Source of the DNA: a virus
IMG/VR virus record: IMGVR_UViG_3300048837_000398
Span: 1-64,000 of that record
Strand: one strand, 5' to 3'
Length of the DNA stretch: 64,000 nucleotides
Below the pieces are notes generated by a model. The model was not told the origin of the DNA. It did no database searches and worked only from the letters and a program-made list of their open reading frames with translations. Both the position numbers and the translations under genes were made by a program. This document shows, piece after piece, positions 52,661 to 63,924 of this stretch. Each line of letters starts with the position of its first letter. Position 1 is the first letter of the stretch.

Positions 52661-55202
52661 TGGCGTAAATACTATTGCTAATGCAGTAGGATCAACTCTT
52701 GGCCCACTAGGCCGTAACGTAGTTATCGAAACTCCGTATGGCGCAACAACTGTTACTAAAGATGGTGTTACAGTTGCTCAACAAATTACTCTCGAAGATC
52801 CTCTCGAGAACTTAGCTGTTCAAATTATTAAGCAGGCATCAGAGCGCACAGCTTCTATAGCTGGCGACGGACCACAGCCCCTTTATTCGAAAGTTCTCAC
52901 ACCAACTGGGTGGACAACTCTAGGTGAACTAAAAGTTGGAGATACCATTTGTGGTACAAATGGTACTACACAAAAGGTCGTAGGCTTTTACCCTAAAGGA
53001 CCCTTACCTTTATATAAGGTTATTTTTTCGGACGGAAGAACAGTTGAATGTTCGGAAGACCACTTGTGGACCGTGACCACTAATTACGGAAAACAAAAAA
53101 CTCTGCCTCTAAGTGAGCTTATAAATCAAGGTTTGTCGTTAATTAACGACGACGGCCACAATAAGTACAAGTTTTTTGTTCAAACTACTGAAGTAGAATT
53201 TGATGAAAAACCCCTCCCCTTAGATCCTTACTTTCTAGGAGTATTGCTTGGAGATGGTTCCCTAAGTGGAAGTGGTGCAATTGAGCTCTCGTTAGGCCTC
53301 AAGAAGGCACACATACTACAAAAGCTTCTTTTGCCAGAAGGCATGAGTTTTACGATCGCTTTAGATGAATCTAAAAATTATATTAGAGTTAGATTTCAAG
53401 GTGCTGATAAAAATGGGAAAAATCTAAAAGACATTCTTTTAGATTTAAATTTGCTCGGAACACATAGCGCTACAAAATTTATTCCGGACCTATACCTCTA
53501 TTCGAGCTTAAAATCTCGCGAAGCCCTTTTACAGGGTCTCGTAGACACTGATGGCCATGTTAATCTTCGTGGCAAATTCGAGTTTAGTACTATAAGCGAC
53601 CAACTATCTGCCAACTTTCAAGATTTGGTACGCTCACTGGGCATTCAGACGCACTACACAAAGTTAGACCGAACATATTCTGGCGGATATTCTGTAAACC
53701 CAGTCCATCGGATAGTAGAATTAAAAGGGTACAAACACGGCATCAAAATAGTAGATGTTCAACCTCAAAACAGATTTGAGGAGATGGTCTGTATTAAAGT
53801 TTCAAACGATGACCATTTGTACATCACAGATGAATATGTCGTCACACATAATACAACTACTGCAACAGTACTCGCGCAAAAGCTTTATTCCGAAGCACTT
53901 AAACTAGTTAACTCGGGTGTCGCCCCTATCCACATCAAGAACGATTACGAAGCCTACTTAAAAGCTATCGCCCCTCTTATCGACGATAATACGCTCCAGA
54001 TTACGACGCCTCAAGACACGTACCAGATCGCACTTATTTCTGCGAATAACGATCCGACTATTGCATCTCTTATTTCGACAGCTATCGAATACGTAGGCAA
54101 GGATGGCTCGATTACACTCGAAGAGTCTAAGACTGGCGAGTCGTATGTAGAGCTAGTAGACGGTACTTCTTTCGAGCGCCCTTACGCTTCTCCGTACTTC
54201 GTCACTAATCCGCCTAAAGGGACAGCTGAACTCACCAATCCGCTCATCTTTATTACGGATAAGAAACTTCGCTACAATCAAGAGCTTCTTCCCGTACTCA
54301 ACTTAGCAGCCGATAACTCACGTCCACTAGTTATTATTGCAGACGATATCGAAGGTCAAGCTCTTCAGACGCTCGTCATCAACAAGCTTCGCGGTACTAT
54401 CGAGGTGCTAGCTATCAGAGCTCCTTCGTACGGTGAGAACCGTCTCGAAGTACTTAAAGACCTCGCAGCCCTCACTTCAGCGAACCTTATTACAGAGCTC
54501 TCTGGAACACGTATCGAAGATGTTAAGCTCACTGATTTAGGTGAAGCGGCTAAAGTGATTTCTTCGCGTCACCAAACTATCATTGTTGATGGTGTTCAAG
54601 ATCCCACCCAAATCGAAGCTCGTGCGAGTACAATCACACAGCTTCTCGCTCAACATCAGCCAGACTCATATTTCTATAAGCAGCTCTCTACTCGACTAGC
54701 TAAGCTCACTGCTAAGGTTGCAGTGCTCAATGTAGGAGCACCTACAGAAACCGAGCTTAAAGAGCGCAAAGCCCGTGTTGACGACGCACTTCGAGCTACT
54801 ACAGCAGCTATTAAAACTGGTTTCGTAGTTGGTGGCGGTACGCTTCTCGCTAAGCTCTCGACTACCCTCCCTAACGATCTTTCGTCTAAAGCCTTCGCAC
54901 TAGCTCTTCAAGAACCTCTTCGTCGAATAGCTGAAAATGCTGGACAATCTCCGTCTCTCGTCCTTTCAAAAGTACTTGAGAACCCTTCGATTTCATTCGG
55001 TTATAACGCTTTAACTGACTCCTATACAGATCTTATCGAAGACAAGGTTATCGATCCTGCACTCGTAGTGAAGCAAGCGCTACTCTCCGCAGTTTCAGCA
55101 GCAAACATGCTCATCCTATCTTCGACTGCAGTCTACAATGTAGATCGCACTCCTCCTTATTCTCCAGGCTCTCTAAATGATTTTGAATCGCACGAATCCT
55201 AA
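52611..55202 (+). CDS. groEL: GroEL-type chaperonin interrupted by an intein
   Basis: 863 residues translated; about 536 after intein removal, near the usual 545. N-terminal [21 protein letters not shown] and [13 protein letters not shown] match GroEL. The nucleotide motif [12 protein letters not shown] is split by the intein. The apical domain shows [13 protein letters not shown] and [20 protein letters not shown]; the late equatorial [22 protein letters not shown] and [13 protein letters not shown] carry the catalytic Asp. It lacks the GGM tail of bacterial GroEL. Together with the phage GroES it should form a folding chamber for virion proteins. No recoded TGA inside. Confidence 0.92.
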   Translation: MTKKVITGPSLQTSLLNGVNTIANAVGSTLGPLGRNVVIETPYGATTVTKDGVTVAQQITLEDPLENLAVQIIKQASERTASIAGDGPQPLYSKVLTPTGWTTLGELKVGDTICGTNGTTQKVVGFYPKGPLPLYKVIFSDGRTVECSEDHLWTVTTNYGKQKTLPLSELINQGLSLINDDGHNKYKFFVQTTEVEFDEKPLPLDPYFLGVLLGDGSLSGSGAIELSLGLKKAHILQKLLLPEGMSFTIALDESKNYIRVRFQGADKNGKNLKDILLDLNLLGTHSATKFIPDLYLYSSLKSREALLQGLVDTDGHVNLRGKFEFSTISDQLSANFQDLVRSLGIQTHYTKLDRTYSGGYSVNPVHRIVELKGYKHGIKIVDVQPQNRFEEMVCIKVSNDDHLYITDEYVVTHNTTTATVLAQKLYSEALKLVNSGVAPIHIKNDYEAYLKAIAPLIDDNTLQITTPQDTYQIALISANNDPTIASLISTAIEYVGKDGSITLEESKTGESYVELVDGTSFERPYASPYFVTNPPKGTAELTNPLIFITDKKLRYNQELLPVLNLAADNSRPLVIIADDIEGQALQTLVINKLRGTIEVLAIRAPSYGENRLEVLKDLAALTSANLITELSGTRIEDVKLTDLGEAAKVISSRHQTIIVDGVQDPTQIEARASTITQLLAQHQPDSYFYKQLSTRLAKLTAKVAVLNVGAPTETELKERKARVDDALRATTAAIKTGFVVGGGTLLAKLSTTLPNDLSSKAFALALQEPLRRIAENAGQSPSLVLSKVLENPSISFGYNALTDSYTDLIEDKVIDPALVVKQALLSAVSAANMLILSSTAVYNVDRTPPYSPGSLNDFESHES
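52872..53852 (+). mobile_element. Intein with LAGLIDADG endonuclease in GroEL (327 aa)
   Basis: Begins at Pro after GDG ([20 protein letters not shown], a typical intein block A apart from residue 1) and ends VVTHN before the Thr of TTTATVL. Block B is CSEDHLWTV. The endonuclease motifs are [12 protein letters not shown] and [13 protein letters not shown]. Insertion is exactly in the ATP-binding loop of the chaperonin. N-terminal Pro instead of Cys/Ser implies a non-canonical splicing route with attack by the +1 Thr. Confidence 0.85.
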
Positions 55203-55243
55203 CGACTTCATAGTCGAGATTCCGCAGCATCATCCGCTTTCTT

Positions 55244-55257
55244 CAGCATATTTATCG
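55244..55257 (+). repeat. Third copy of the control-region motif
   Basis: CAGCATATTTATCG, identical to 46156-46169 in the divergent region. It lies in the 112-base gap before the terminase gene and may be an operator or processing site. Confidence 0.4.
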
Positions 55258-55314
55258 TTCTGACGCGAGCAAAAAAGACGTTCAATAGAAGGTTATTGGG
55301 TAGGTGGCATTTGA

Positions 55315-58300
55315 ATGCCTCCTGCCCTTTACTATTATGCGAACTTCGGAACAATCAAGAAGAACCGCTCTAAGTATTCAGCTTCCTCCAAGATCTATGC
55401 GCGGCCTGACTTACGAGACATCGAATGGGATCTATTCTATCTCTATACAGAAGCGCGAGGATTCTCAGGATTTTCTCTCGACCCCGTCTACTCCTCTAAC
55501 AAAGCTCTACTTGACGCAGAAGTAACTGACGATATTCTTCGACTTCACCTGCCATCTACACTCAAGGCTGACGGATCTCGCAAAACATTCGTTCCAGCTC
55601 GCGAGTATATGCGCGCTCTACACCCTACCCAACTAGGCGCACCTCTTTTCGAAAATGAAAAGCAGAACCTTCTTCTTCTCGGTACTCGAGATCTCGGCAA
55701 GTCGTATGCTGTAGGTGTAGGCATGGTTGGCCACATGTTCCTTTTCGATGGCGCAACTTCTTATTCAGAGTCTCGCGAAGAGCTCTCTCCAGCTGAAGTT
55801 CTTGTAGGAGCATCTGTTTCAGACAAATCTCGAGATCTACTTAAAAAAACAAAAGACTCGTTCGATTTCTTACCGGGCAAGCAAATCATCGCCTCACGCA
55901 CTTACCCTTCTCCTTTCTCTAAACAGTACACAGGCTCGTGAGCAGTTAATGCTGATATCAAGGCCGAATATAAAAAGAAGTCTGATGGGCGATGGGAGAC
56001 AGTGGGCTCCCGCTCTACGATTAAGCATCGCTCTTTCAACGAAAACCCGTTTGCTGCACAAGGTACTCGCCCTGACTTACTTGTCATCGAGGAAGCTGGT
56101 CTAGCTTCAGAGCTCAAAGACATCTTCGTGCACACTGTCGACACACTGCGTCGAGGTCTAACTAAGACTGGGACATTGCTTTGCTTGGGTTGTGTCGTAG
56201 CTGGCACTAAAGTTTGAACATCTAAAGGTAAACTTCTAAACGTCGAAGATCTTACCGTAGAAGATGGAATCTTAGGTTACTCTGGATCAGCAATTGTACC
56301 TCTACCAATCACTAACATTAACCCAATCGCAGTAAAACAGTGTGTCAGAATTACGACCGAAGGTAACAACGTTATCGAAGCCTCTATAGACCACCCATTT
56401 TTAGCCTCTTCTCGTAAAGAACGGCTTTCTAACACAACGTACAATTATAATTTCAAGCAAGCCGCTACACTAAACGTAGGTGATTACTTAGCGCTAGCTA
56501 ACGAAATCCCGTTTTTTGGAGAAGTCGAGGAAAAAGACGCTTACTTAATAGGGCTGATGCTCGGTGACGGCTACTTTAAAGGCTCGTCAGTTTCGATCGA
56601 TAACGACGAAGTCTACAACTTTATTTCGACTAACTACGAAACGTCTACACACAAAAGGTACGAAACTAAAAAAGGGACGCTGTACTACGAGCTCTACATA
56701 AAAGGGATTAGTCAAAAGCTAAAAACTCTAGGGCTAACGGATCTTACTAAAGAACAAAAAGATTTTCCGCTTACAGCACAAGAATTTTCGAAAGAGTCTT
56801 TAGCACTTCTGCTAGCAGGTTGCTTCGACTCAGATGGAAATGTCAATAGGTCTAAAAAGACAACACGTGTTGTTCTAACTAATATTTCGTTAAAACTACT
56901 TCAATCGGTTAAATGGGCCCTTTTAAAATTTGGCATCCATTCTTCGATCTACAAAGAGAAACGAAACACGAAGCCCCCTAAAGGCTACGAAAATCAGCTA
57001 CCGCATATTTACAGACTCTACATTTCTAGAGACGCAGACGTCGCCACGTTTAAGCAGTACATTCCAATTAAGCATTCTAAAAAAGTCGAAACTCTAGGCC
57101 AATTTACTCCAGGTAATCGTCAAGTTGGAAAACACTTAGGAGTCTTCACACTTACAAACCGCCATGAAGACGAAACATTCTTAGCCGATAACTCGTCGAT
57201 TTCTAACTTTAGATTCGTACGCGTGACTTCTGTCGAGGCAATTGGTGAAAAAGAAATCTACAACCTAACTGCAGGAGAATATCATAACTATCTAGCCAAT
57301 GGCTTCATCACCCATAACACAGGTGGAGACATGCAGAAGGGCACGCTCGCAGCTTCCGAAATGTTTTACGAGCCCGAGAAATACGACTTCCTTTCTTTCG
57401 AAGATACTTACGAGTCTCGAGGCAAGATAGCATATTTTGTGCCCGCCTACTATTCTCTCGATAAGTTTCGAGACGATTGGGGTTACGTAGACATTCAAAA
57501 AGCTACAGAAAGCCTACTGCTTAAACGCAAGAAACTAGCTGGTGATTCTGGAGGTTCGTTCGCTCTCGACCAAGAGATGCAGTATCGTCCTCTCGTACCT
57601 TCCGAGATGTTTCTTTCGAAAGCAGCTAACATATTCCCGTTCGCAGAAATACGCCGCCGTCTCTCAGAACTACAGACTACGAAAGAATACGAAATGTACG
57701 AGCACAAGGTCAACCTATATTTTGACCCTTCTTCACAGTATAATGGTGTGTCGTACGCTATCGACCCCTCGCTAAATCCGATCACACGTTTCCCGTGAGA
57801 CTCTGACGACAGAGAAGGTGCAGTAGTTATCTACGACTTCCCGCACTTAGAAGATGGTAAAGTGCCTCCTGGCGCTTATATCATAGGATGCGACCCTTTT
57901 AAAGATGATTCACCTGACGGGCCCTCACTCGCCGCTGTCTACGTCATGAAGACGTCTAAGTACTTTGCGACGATAGGCCACGACGAAATAGTAGCATCTT
58001 ACATAGGTCGTCCATACATGGGTAAGAATGCTGTCAACGAGATCCTGCATAAACTAGCGCTCTTCTACAACGCTAAAATTTACTTCGAAAATTCTGTCGG
58101 CAACGTAAAAGACTACTTCGAAAAAGTTCGACGCCTCGACCTACTCGCTACGCAGCCAACTACAATTTTCAACAAAAAAGCTTCGTTCCTTTCGAATCAA
58201 TCGTTCATCTATGGCTACCCCATGCCAAACCAAAAAGTTAAGTGGGAAGCTCTGCAGTATCTACGAGCTTGGCTACTTACAGAACGTTCAGACTCTAAAA

Positions 58301-58563
58301 GAAACTTAGACCTCATCAAAGATCCAGCCCTTCTTCAAGAACTTATTTCGTTTAACCTCGACGGAAACTTCGACAGAGTCATGGGCCTCACTGGCTGCAT
58401 AATAGGGCTCGAAGAAATATATAACCTACAAAGACGCACCGAGCATTATCAAAAAGAATCTTCGGAGCTAGACAAAGAATTTACTAGACTTATTGTCAAC
58501 AACAAAAAACTTTTCCATGAAAATTTTTCCAAAACAAAGGCTAGCGTACTCTGAGAAAATTAA
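55315..58563 (+). CDS. terL: Terminase large subunit with intein (four recoded TGAs)
   Basis: One frame of 1082 residues (706 without intein) once TGA at 55939, 56215, 57796 and 58552 is read as Trp. Walker A-like LLLLGTRDLGKSYAVG, Walker B PDLLVIEEAGLAS, coupling motif C LLCLG-TGGDM (split by the intein). The nuclease domain includes YIIGCDPFKDDS (first catalytic Asp) and NAKIYFENSVGNVKDYF. It packages DNA into the prohead. The last TG A adds Trp-Glu-Asn before TAA and overlaps the portal gene. The standard code gives at least five fragments. Confidence 0.9.
56191..57318 (+). mobile_element. Intein with LAGLIDADG endonuclease in terminase (376 aa)
   Basis: Starts at Cys (CVVAGTKVWTSKGKLLNVEDL) after LLCLG and ends ANGFITHN before TGGD. 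Endonuclease motifs IGLMLGDGYFKG and LLLAGCFDSDGNVN. The intein itself contains a TGA (56215-56217) that must be read as Trp, so it has lived long under the altered code or arose in a recoded phage. Inserted in the ATPase coupling motif. Confidence 0.88.
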
Positions 58564-60910
58564 GTCGGACTTCAAATGGGCGAAAGAAACTATCGACCAC
58601 TTGCTTCTTAATTTTACTCTCGAGGCTACCGTAGTCAATCAATATCACACTGACTACTTCAGAAAGCTTTCTAATTACCAGCTCTATAACAATCAGCTAA
58701 ACCAAAAAGATTTCGAAAAAGAGTGTAACCCACTCGGCATCGATGTCGGGCAATTTGCTGACGAGATTCAACCGTACAACAAAACGTACAACAAGATTCA
58801 AGTCTTGCTAGGTGAGGAGCTGCGTCGTCCGTTCAACTTCCGAACTATACTTGTCAATTCAGAAGGAGTTCGTTCGAAGATCGCACACCGTAACGCACTA
58901 ATTCGTCAATACGTAGAAACGCAAGTAAAGAAAACTCTAGCTCAATTCTCTGAGCTCTATTCTGAAGAACTGCTAGAAGAAGCTTCGACTCCGACGCTCG
59001 ACCCTTCGCAGATAGATGTCTACATGAAGACTACGTATCTCGACGCACGCGAACGACTTTCTTCGCAGATGCTGCGCTACCTACTCCGTTCACTCGACAT
59101 CAAAGACAAACAGTCTGATGGCTTTAAACACGCATGCATTGCTGGCGAAGAACTTGTCTACGTGTCTTCATTTCGTAACGAACCAGTACTCGAGATCGTT
59201 AATCCGCTCGGATTCTTTTCGCACAAATCACCCGAGACTAAGTGAGTTCAAGACTCTCTTTTCGCAGGCTATCGTACGTATCTCACTCCTTCAGAAGTCC
59301 TAGATCGTTATGGCGACTACTTGACAGAAGAACAACGTAAGACCATCGACTCTACTTCGATGGCACCATCAGGCATCAAGTCTGACACTATCTCTGGAGC
59401 ACATCGTTACGGTCACGAAAACATGGATCGCAACGAATCGACAACTCCTTTCTTCGAAGGTTCGTATTCACCGTCATCCGTAGAAGACTGGCTAGTCGAG
59501 CACGTAGAATGGCGCTCACAACGTAAGGTAGGCTTTCTCATCACCACTCCACTAGACCAAGAACCTTCTGAGCAGATCGTATCTGAAGACTTCGAAGTTC
59601 CGTCTATCGCCTCGAAGACAACTATCTTAAAAGAGTACAATCGAAAGCAAACGTCGTACAATTGGACAGACGAGCTAGGCACTTCTTACTCACTTCACTG
59701 GTCGTGGATTCCTGAAGTTTGGCAAGGTACTCGTATCGGTCGCACTATCTACTGTATGATAGGCCCTAAAGAAGAGCAGTTCCGTTCGCAAGATAATCCG
59801 TACGAAGTAAAGCTCGGTTATCATGGCCTGGTCTATAATGCGATGAACGCTTCGTCTATCTCGATAATGGACCGCATGAAGCCTTTTGCTTATCTCTACT
59901 TTATCGTGATGCACAAGCTCAAAAAGCTCATTGCTCAAGACCAAGGCAAAGTGTTCCCTATCGACGTTTCGATGATAGATCCTAAGATAGGACTCGAGAA
60001 GACACTCTACTACCTAAAAGAACTCAACTTAGACTTCTATAACCCGCTTCAAAATGCTGAAGTTCCTTCAGTAGCTCAGCGTGGTAAAGTTACTTCTGCG
60101 ATCGACATGTCGAACATGCAGCACATACTTAACTACGTATCCTTACTCGGCGCACTAGATCAGCAAATTTCTGAAGTGGCAGGCGTAACGCGCCAACGTG
60201 AAGGGCAGATTCTACCTACTGAAGCTGTTACTAATGCAGCAGCTAACGCACAAATGTCGTCAGTGATTACGCAGATTTATTTTCAGGCTCACGATAAACT
60301 CTGGGAAAAGATTCTCACTTCTCTTCTTCAAGTAACACGCCAAGCTTGGAAAAACAAGAAGATCGTGAAGCAATATGTTCTCGACGATCTATCAGTAGCT
60401 ACTCTCGAAATGTCTGAAGACGCGCTTCAAGATGCAGACTTAGGGGTTTTTGTTACGGACTCTGGTAAAGAAGTCGAAATGTTTGACGCGCTCAAGGGCA
60501 TGGCTGATGGATTACTCAACACAAACCGAGCTACGTTCTCAGACCTCATCAAGATGTACAAATCTAACTCTGCAGAAGAACTTCAAAAGCTTATCGAAGA
60601 TTCTGAAGACAAGATGCGCGAGCAAGAATCTCAAAGTCAACAGCAACAGATCGAAGCTGCTCAACAGGCTCAACAAGCTGAACAACAGTTCGAACTCGAG
60701 AAGCAAGCGCGTGAGCACGAAAATCAAATTACTCTTGCTGAAATTAATTCGTTCCGTTTCCAAGATAACCAAGACATAAATAGCAATCAAGTACCTGACC
60801 AACTTGAAGTAGCTAAGCTTAAATACGACCAAGAATTCAGAAACCGTAAGCTCGACTTAGAAGAACGCTCTGTTAAAGTGAAAGAAAAACAAGCTTCTAA
60901 ACCTAAATAA
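58517..60910 (+). CDS. Portal protein (one recoded TGA)
   Basis: 797 residues from ATG 58517 (MKIFPKQRL); an ATG 8 codons earlier is possible. TGA 59243-59245 is read as Trp (PETKWVQDSLF). Middle part EVAGVTRQREGQILPTEAVTNAAANAQMSS matches the crAss-like portal. The last 120 residues are Gln/Glu-rich coiled coil (SQSQQQQIEAAQQAQQAEQQ). Forms the dodecameric DNA gate at one capsid vertex. Lies between terminase and scaffold-like genes in the usual order. Confidence 0.85.
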
Positions 60911-60979
60911 AGCTATACTCTTCCCAAGTCCTTACATTTTCTCACATCTTATTTTACTCCTGACTCAACTTAATTTTAC

Positions 60980-61972
60980 ATGGACAAGCAAATAACACTC
61001 GACGACATCTTCGACGATAACTATACTTCACCAGAACCAATCGAAGAACCAATCGAAGAACCCATCGAAGAACCCATCGAGCCTACTGACATCGACGACA
61101 CCTCAGAAGTACGCAAAGCATACTTCGATTTCTTAGTCGAAAATGAAGTTCTCGATCTCCCTTCAGAATTCGAATACGACGGTTCTTCCGAGAAACTTCA
61201 AGAAGCGCTAGAGCTAGCCAAAACAAACCAACAGAAAAAGATCGTCGAAAGCTTTTGGAACACTCTTCCCGAGGATCTACGCGAAGCATACGAATTTGTT
61301 TCGGCTAACAACGCAACTCTCGAAGATTACTACGAATCTCGCCTACAAAATCCAGCTACTCTAGACCTTTCGCGTCCAGAGAATCAGCGCAAAATTGTCG
61401 AACGATTCTTAAAAGAAACTACGCGCTTTTCACCCGAAAAGATTAAACGCACCATTACGTCGTACGAAGAAGACGGCATCTTAGATGCTGAAGCGTCGGA
61501 TGCAGCTGCTGAACTCGAAGTGCTTTTCGAACAGCAAAATGAACAGCGTCAACAACAGCTCGCAAAACAAGCTGCAGATGCTGAAAAGCAACGCAAAGAA
61601 TATACTGAAGAGCTAGTGAAAGCTATCAATTCTTCGAGCTTTATTCATCCGACTCGTCGCGAAAAAGTGCGTTCCTTTTTCTTTTCACCGATCAAACAAA
61701 ACAACGAGCAGACAACAGCTTTCAACCTTACAGTGCAGAACATTCTTGCTAACCCAGAACATCAAGCTCAACTCGCAGATTTACTTTTAGATTATTCTGC
61801 GTCGCAAGGATTTTCACTCGAGCGTTTCGAGAAACGTGTTAAAGCTCGCGCAACATCTACGTTTAAAGACGATCTCGATCGAGCTCTCGATCCTAAACGT
61901 AAAGCAGGGACTCCTGCAAAAGTTAATAAAACTGACACTACAGAATTTTTAGAAAACTGACTTAAAAACTAA
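60980..61972 (+). CDS. Scaffold-like head protein (one recoded TGA)
   Basis: 330 residues. Very acidic start with a repeated PIEEPIEE motif, then helical, Gln/Glu-rich. Position between portal and major capsid genes and composition fit a scaffold or head-assembly protein. TGA 61958-61960 is read as Trp, adding WLKN before TAA, which overlaps the capsid ATG (TAATG). The shared junction supports the recoding. Confidence 0.7.
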
Positions 61973-62713
61973 TGCCAACACCACAATCCTCTCTAATTAT
62001 CAAGAAGCTCGAAGGCTTCGGTGGCAACTACGTAGACTCTGACTATCTGTCATCTGCTTACGAAATTGGTAAACCACACCTTATTGAAGGCGCACTAATG
62101 AAGATCTATTCTTCGCGCTCACGTTTCTTCGGCCTCAAGCCCCTGCTCTCTATGACAGGTGGTACAGGTAACGTAATGGAAGTTCCTACTGATATCTATC
62201 GCTGGCGTCTGTCTGGTGCTGACGAGCGCACTTTCCGCTCTGTCGAGAACCTCGAATCAGGCAACACTACTCCAGGTCTCAATGGCACTACTTTCCGCAT
62301 CAAGCTCGACGTAGACTACGTTCACTATCCTGACGTACTTTTCGGCGAAGATAACGAACTGCCTCTCGCTATTGTAGACGGTCCTGTACCAGATGGCACT
62401 GGCTTCGTTTACACCGTGCGTATCCAGTCTGACAATCCTACGCTGTTCTTCCCTTCCTCACTTCTTGAGCCAGGTCGTCAGTTCAACAAAGTTTGGACTT
62501 CGACTCCTTCTGAAGCTAACAAATGGTACGGAACGATGCAAGCTCCTAACACGTTCGAACTCGAATCACAACTCGGTTTCTTCTCACAAGGTATCGAAGT
62601 TACTGACCGCGCTCTTCGTGAAGATGGTCGCCTCTCTATCCAGTTCCTTACGGACGGCGGCGAATCTATCAACAAGTTCGTACCTTACTACGAAGCTAAA
62701 ATGCAGGACGAGT
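61972..62713 (+). CDS. Major capsid protein, exon 1 (interrupted)
   Basis: About 247 codons. SSLIIKKLEGFGGNYVDSDY, then YSSRSRFFGLKPLLSM and GTTFRIKLDVDYVHYPDVL, match crAss-like capsid proteins. The frame continues for 22 intron-derived codons to a TAG at 62778, but the protein is far too short for this family and the following DNA carries a group I intron. Exon 1 probably ends near 62713 (GACGAGT, with P1 pairing to GCTC). The rest lies beyond the window. Confidence 0.8.
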
Positions 62714-62809
62714 TAATTATACAGCTCCATTGCCGCGTAATCGGCATTGCAAATTTCTCTAATTCAAAGATAAATTAGAATATTTTTAATCAAAACCACG
62801 TATAAAAGT

Positions 62810-63253
62810 ATGGTCACTGATTACAATATTACGCAAAAGTTAAAAGATGGGTGGATGTCTGGGATTATAGACGGAGAAGGCTGTTTTTACGCCAAACTTG
62901 GATCTAAAACTAAGACATCAGTTTATTGCAGGTTTACTTTAAGAGTGTGCTCGGTTACAATGATTCAGGCATTTTCAACTGAACTAACCAATAAGAAGAT
63001 AAAACACACTATTAGGGAAATCACTAAAACTCAAAAAGAACATCACAGACCTAGCTTTATGCTAGACATTAATACCAAAGCTAGTCTTTTGAAATTCCTA
63101 AGAATTTACTCTGGTAATTTAATCAACAAGAAAGCTGAGGCCACTATGGTGATGGATTTTTTAGAAAAAGCTGTACTAGTAAAACAGTATAAATGTACAG
63201 ACGAAGATTTAGAAATAGTAAACAAACTAAAACATCTCAAAACAATTGCATAA
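62810..63253 (+). CDS. LAGLIDADG homing endonuclease (intron ORF 1)
   Basis: 147 residues, ATG 62810. WMSGIIDGEGCFYAKLGS is the LAGLIDADG motif (GIIDGEG); only one motif is seen, so it probably acts as a dimer. Basic, helical C-terminus. Sits in a peripheral loop upstream of the intron core. Confidence 0.85.
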   Translation: MVTDYNITQKLKDGWMSGIIDGEGCFYAKLGSKTKTSVYCRFTLRVCSVTMIQAFSTELTNKKIKHTIREITKTQKEHHRPSFMLDINTKASLLKFLRIYSGNLINKKAEATMVMDFLEKAVLVKQYKCTDEDLEIVNKLKHLKTIA

Positions 63254-63312
63254 TTTATTGCTGGGAACTCCTATAAAGGACAATCAGCAGCGAAGTTCAC
63301 AAATCTTTAAAA

Positions 63313-63924
63313 ATGAAATACCACTTAGGACATACGATAGGAAATTTGACGATCACCGACTGGAACGTCAAAAAAGCGTACTACACGTTCGAATGTACTT
63401 GTGGTAGGAATTTCATCGGAACAACCCAAACCATTAAATTCAAAACTACGCAGTTAAACGAAATTGGGTTTACAGGTTGCAAAGTTTGCACGAATGCTCA
63501 TCGCAGAAAAAGTCTCTCAGATGTAGAACTTTTTAGCGCAGTATTTGGCCTCTATAAAAATGGTGCAAACAGACGTAAAAATGTTCCTTTTGAAATTTCA
63601 CTAGAGCAAGCAATTCCACTCTTTAAGGCAGATTGCCATTACTGTGGAGATGCTCCAGCTAATGTGGTTAAAATAGGTAGACGTATAGTTACATATCAGG
63701 GTATAGATCGCATAGATTCTGCACTTGGATATACTACACTTAACGTAGTTCCATGTTGTAAGAAATGCAATTACGCAAAACATGTTTTGTCTTACTCAGA
63801 GTTTATCAACCACATCAAAAAGATTTATGAAAACGTTCAACGACTAGAGCAACCGCTCGTAGACTCAAGTGAGTCGAAATGGGAAGCTCCCGACCTCGAA
63901 AGAGAGGGAGATGATATAGTCTAA
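63313..63924 (+). CDS. HNH-type homing endonuclease (intron ORF 2)
   Basis: 203 residues, ATG 63313. N-terminal zinc-ribbon-like part (CTCGRNF...CKVC), then a His-Cys/HNH core CHYCGDAPANVV...YQGIDRIDS...VVPCCKKCNYAKH. Its last codons (EREGDDIV) overlap the conserved S/P7 element of the intron, a typical arrangement for an ORF placed in P8. Different family from ORF 1. Confidence 0.85.
   Translation: MKYHLGHTIGNLTITDWNVKKAYYTFECTCGRNFIGTTQTIKFKTTQLNEIGFTGCKVCTNAHRRKSLSDVELFSAVFGLYKNGANRRKNVPFEISLEQAIPLFKADCHYCGDAPANVVKIGRRIVTYQGIDRIDSALGYTTLNVVPCCKKCNYAKHVLSYSEFINHIKKIYENVQRLEQPLVDSSESKWEAPDLEREGDDIV

Noticed and set aside
11433-61960. TGA codons as frameshifts, pseudogenes or assembly errors
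   Set aside because: They recur in 17 genes on both strands, always TGA and almost never TAA/TAG, with intact reading frames and family motifs on both sides.
11433-61960. UGA as selenocysteine because of the Sec-like tRNA
   Set aside because: Codons lie at Trp or neutral positions of non-redox proteins, no SECIS-like element was noticed next to them, and no SelA/SelB gene is visible. Kept open only as a question about tRNA charging.
62714-62778. Capsid gene simply ending at TAG 62778
   Set aside because: The last 22 codons are intron sequence starting like known group I introns, and the protein would be far shorter than the family.
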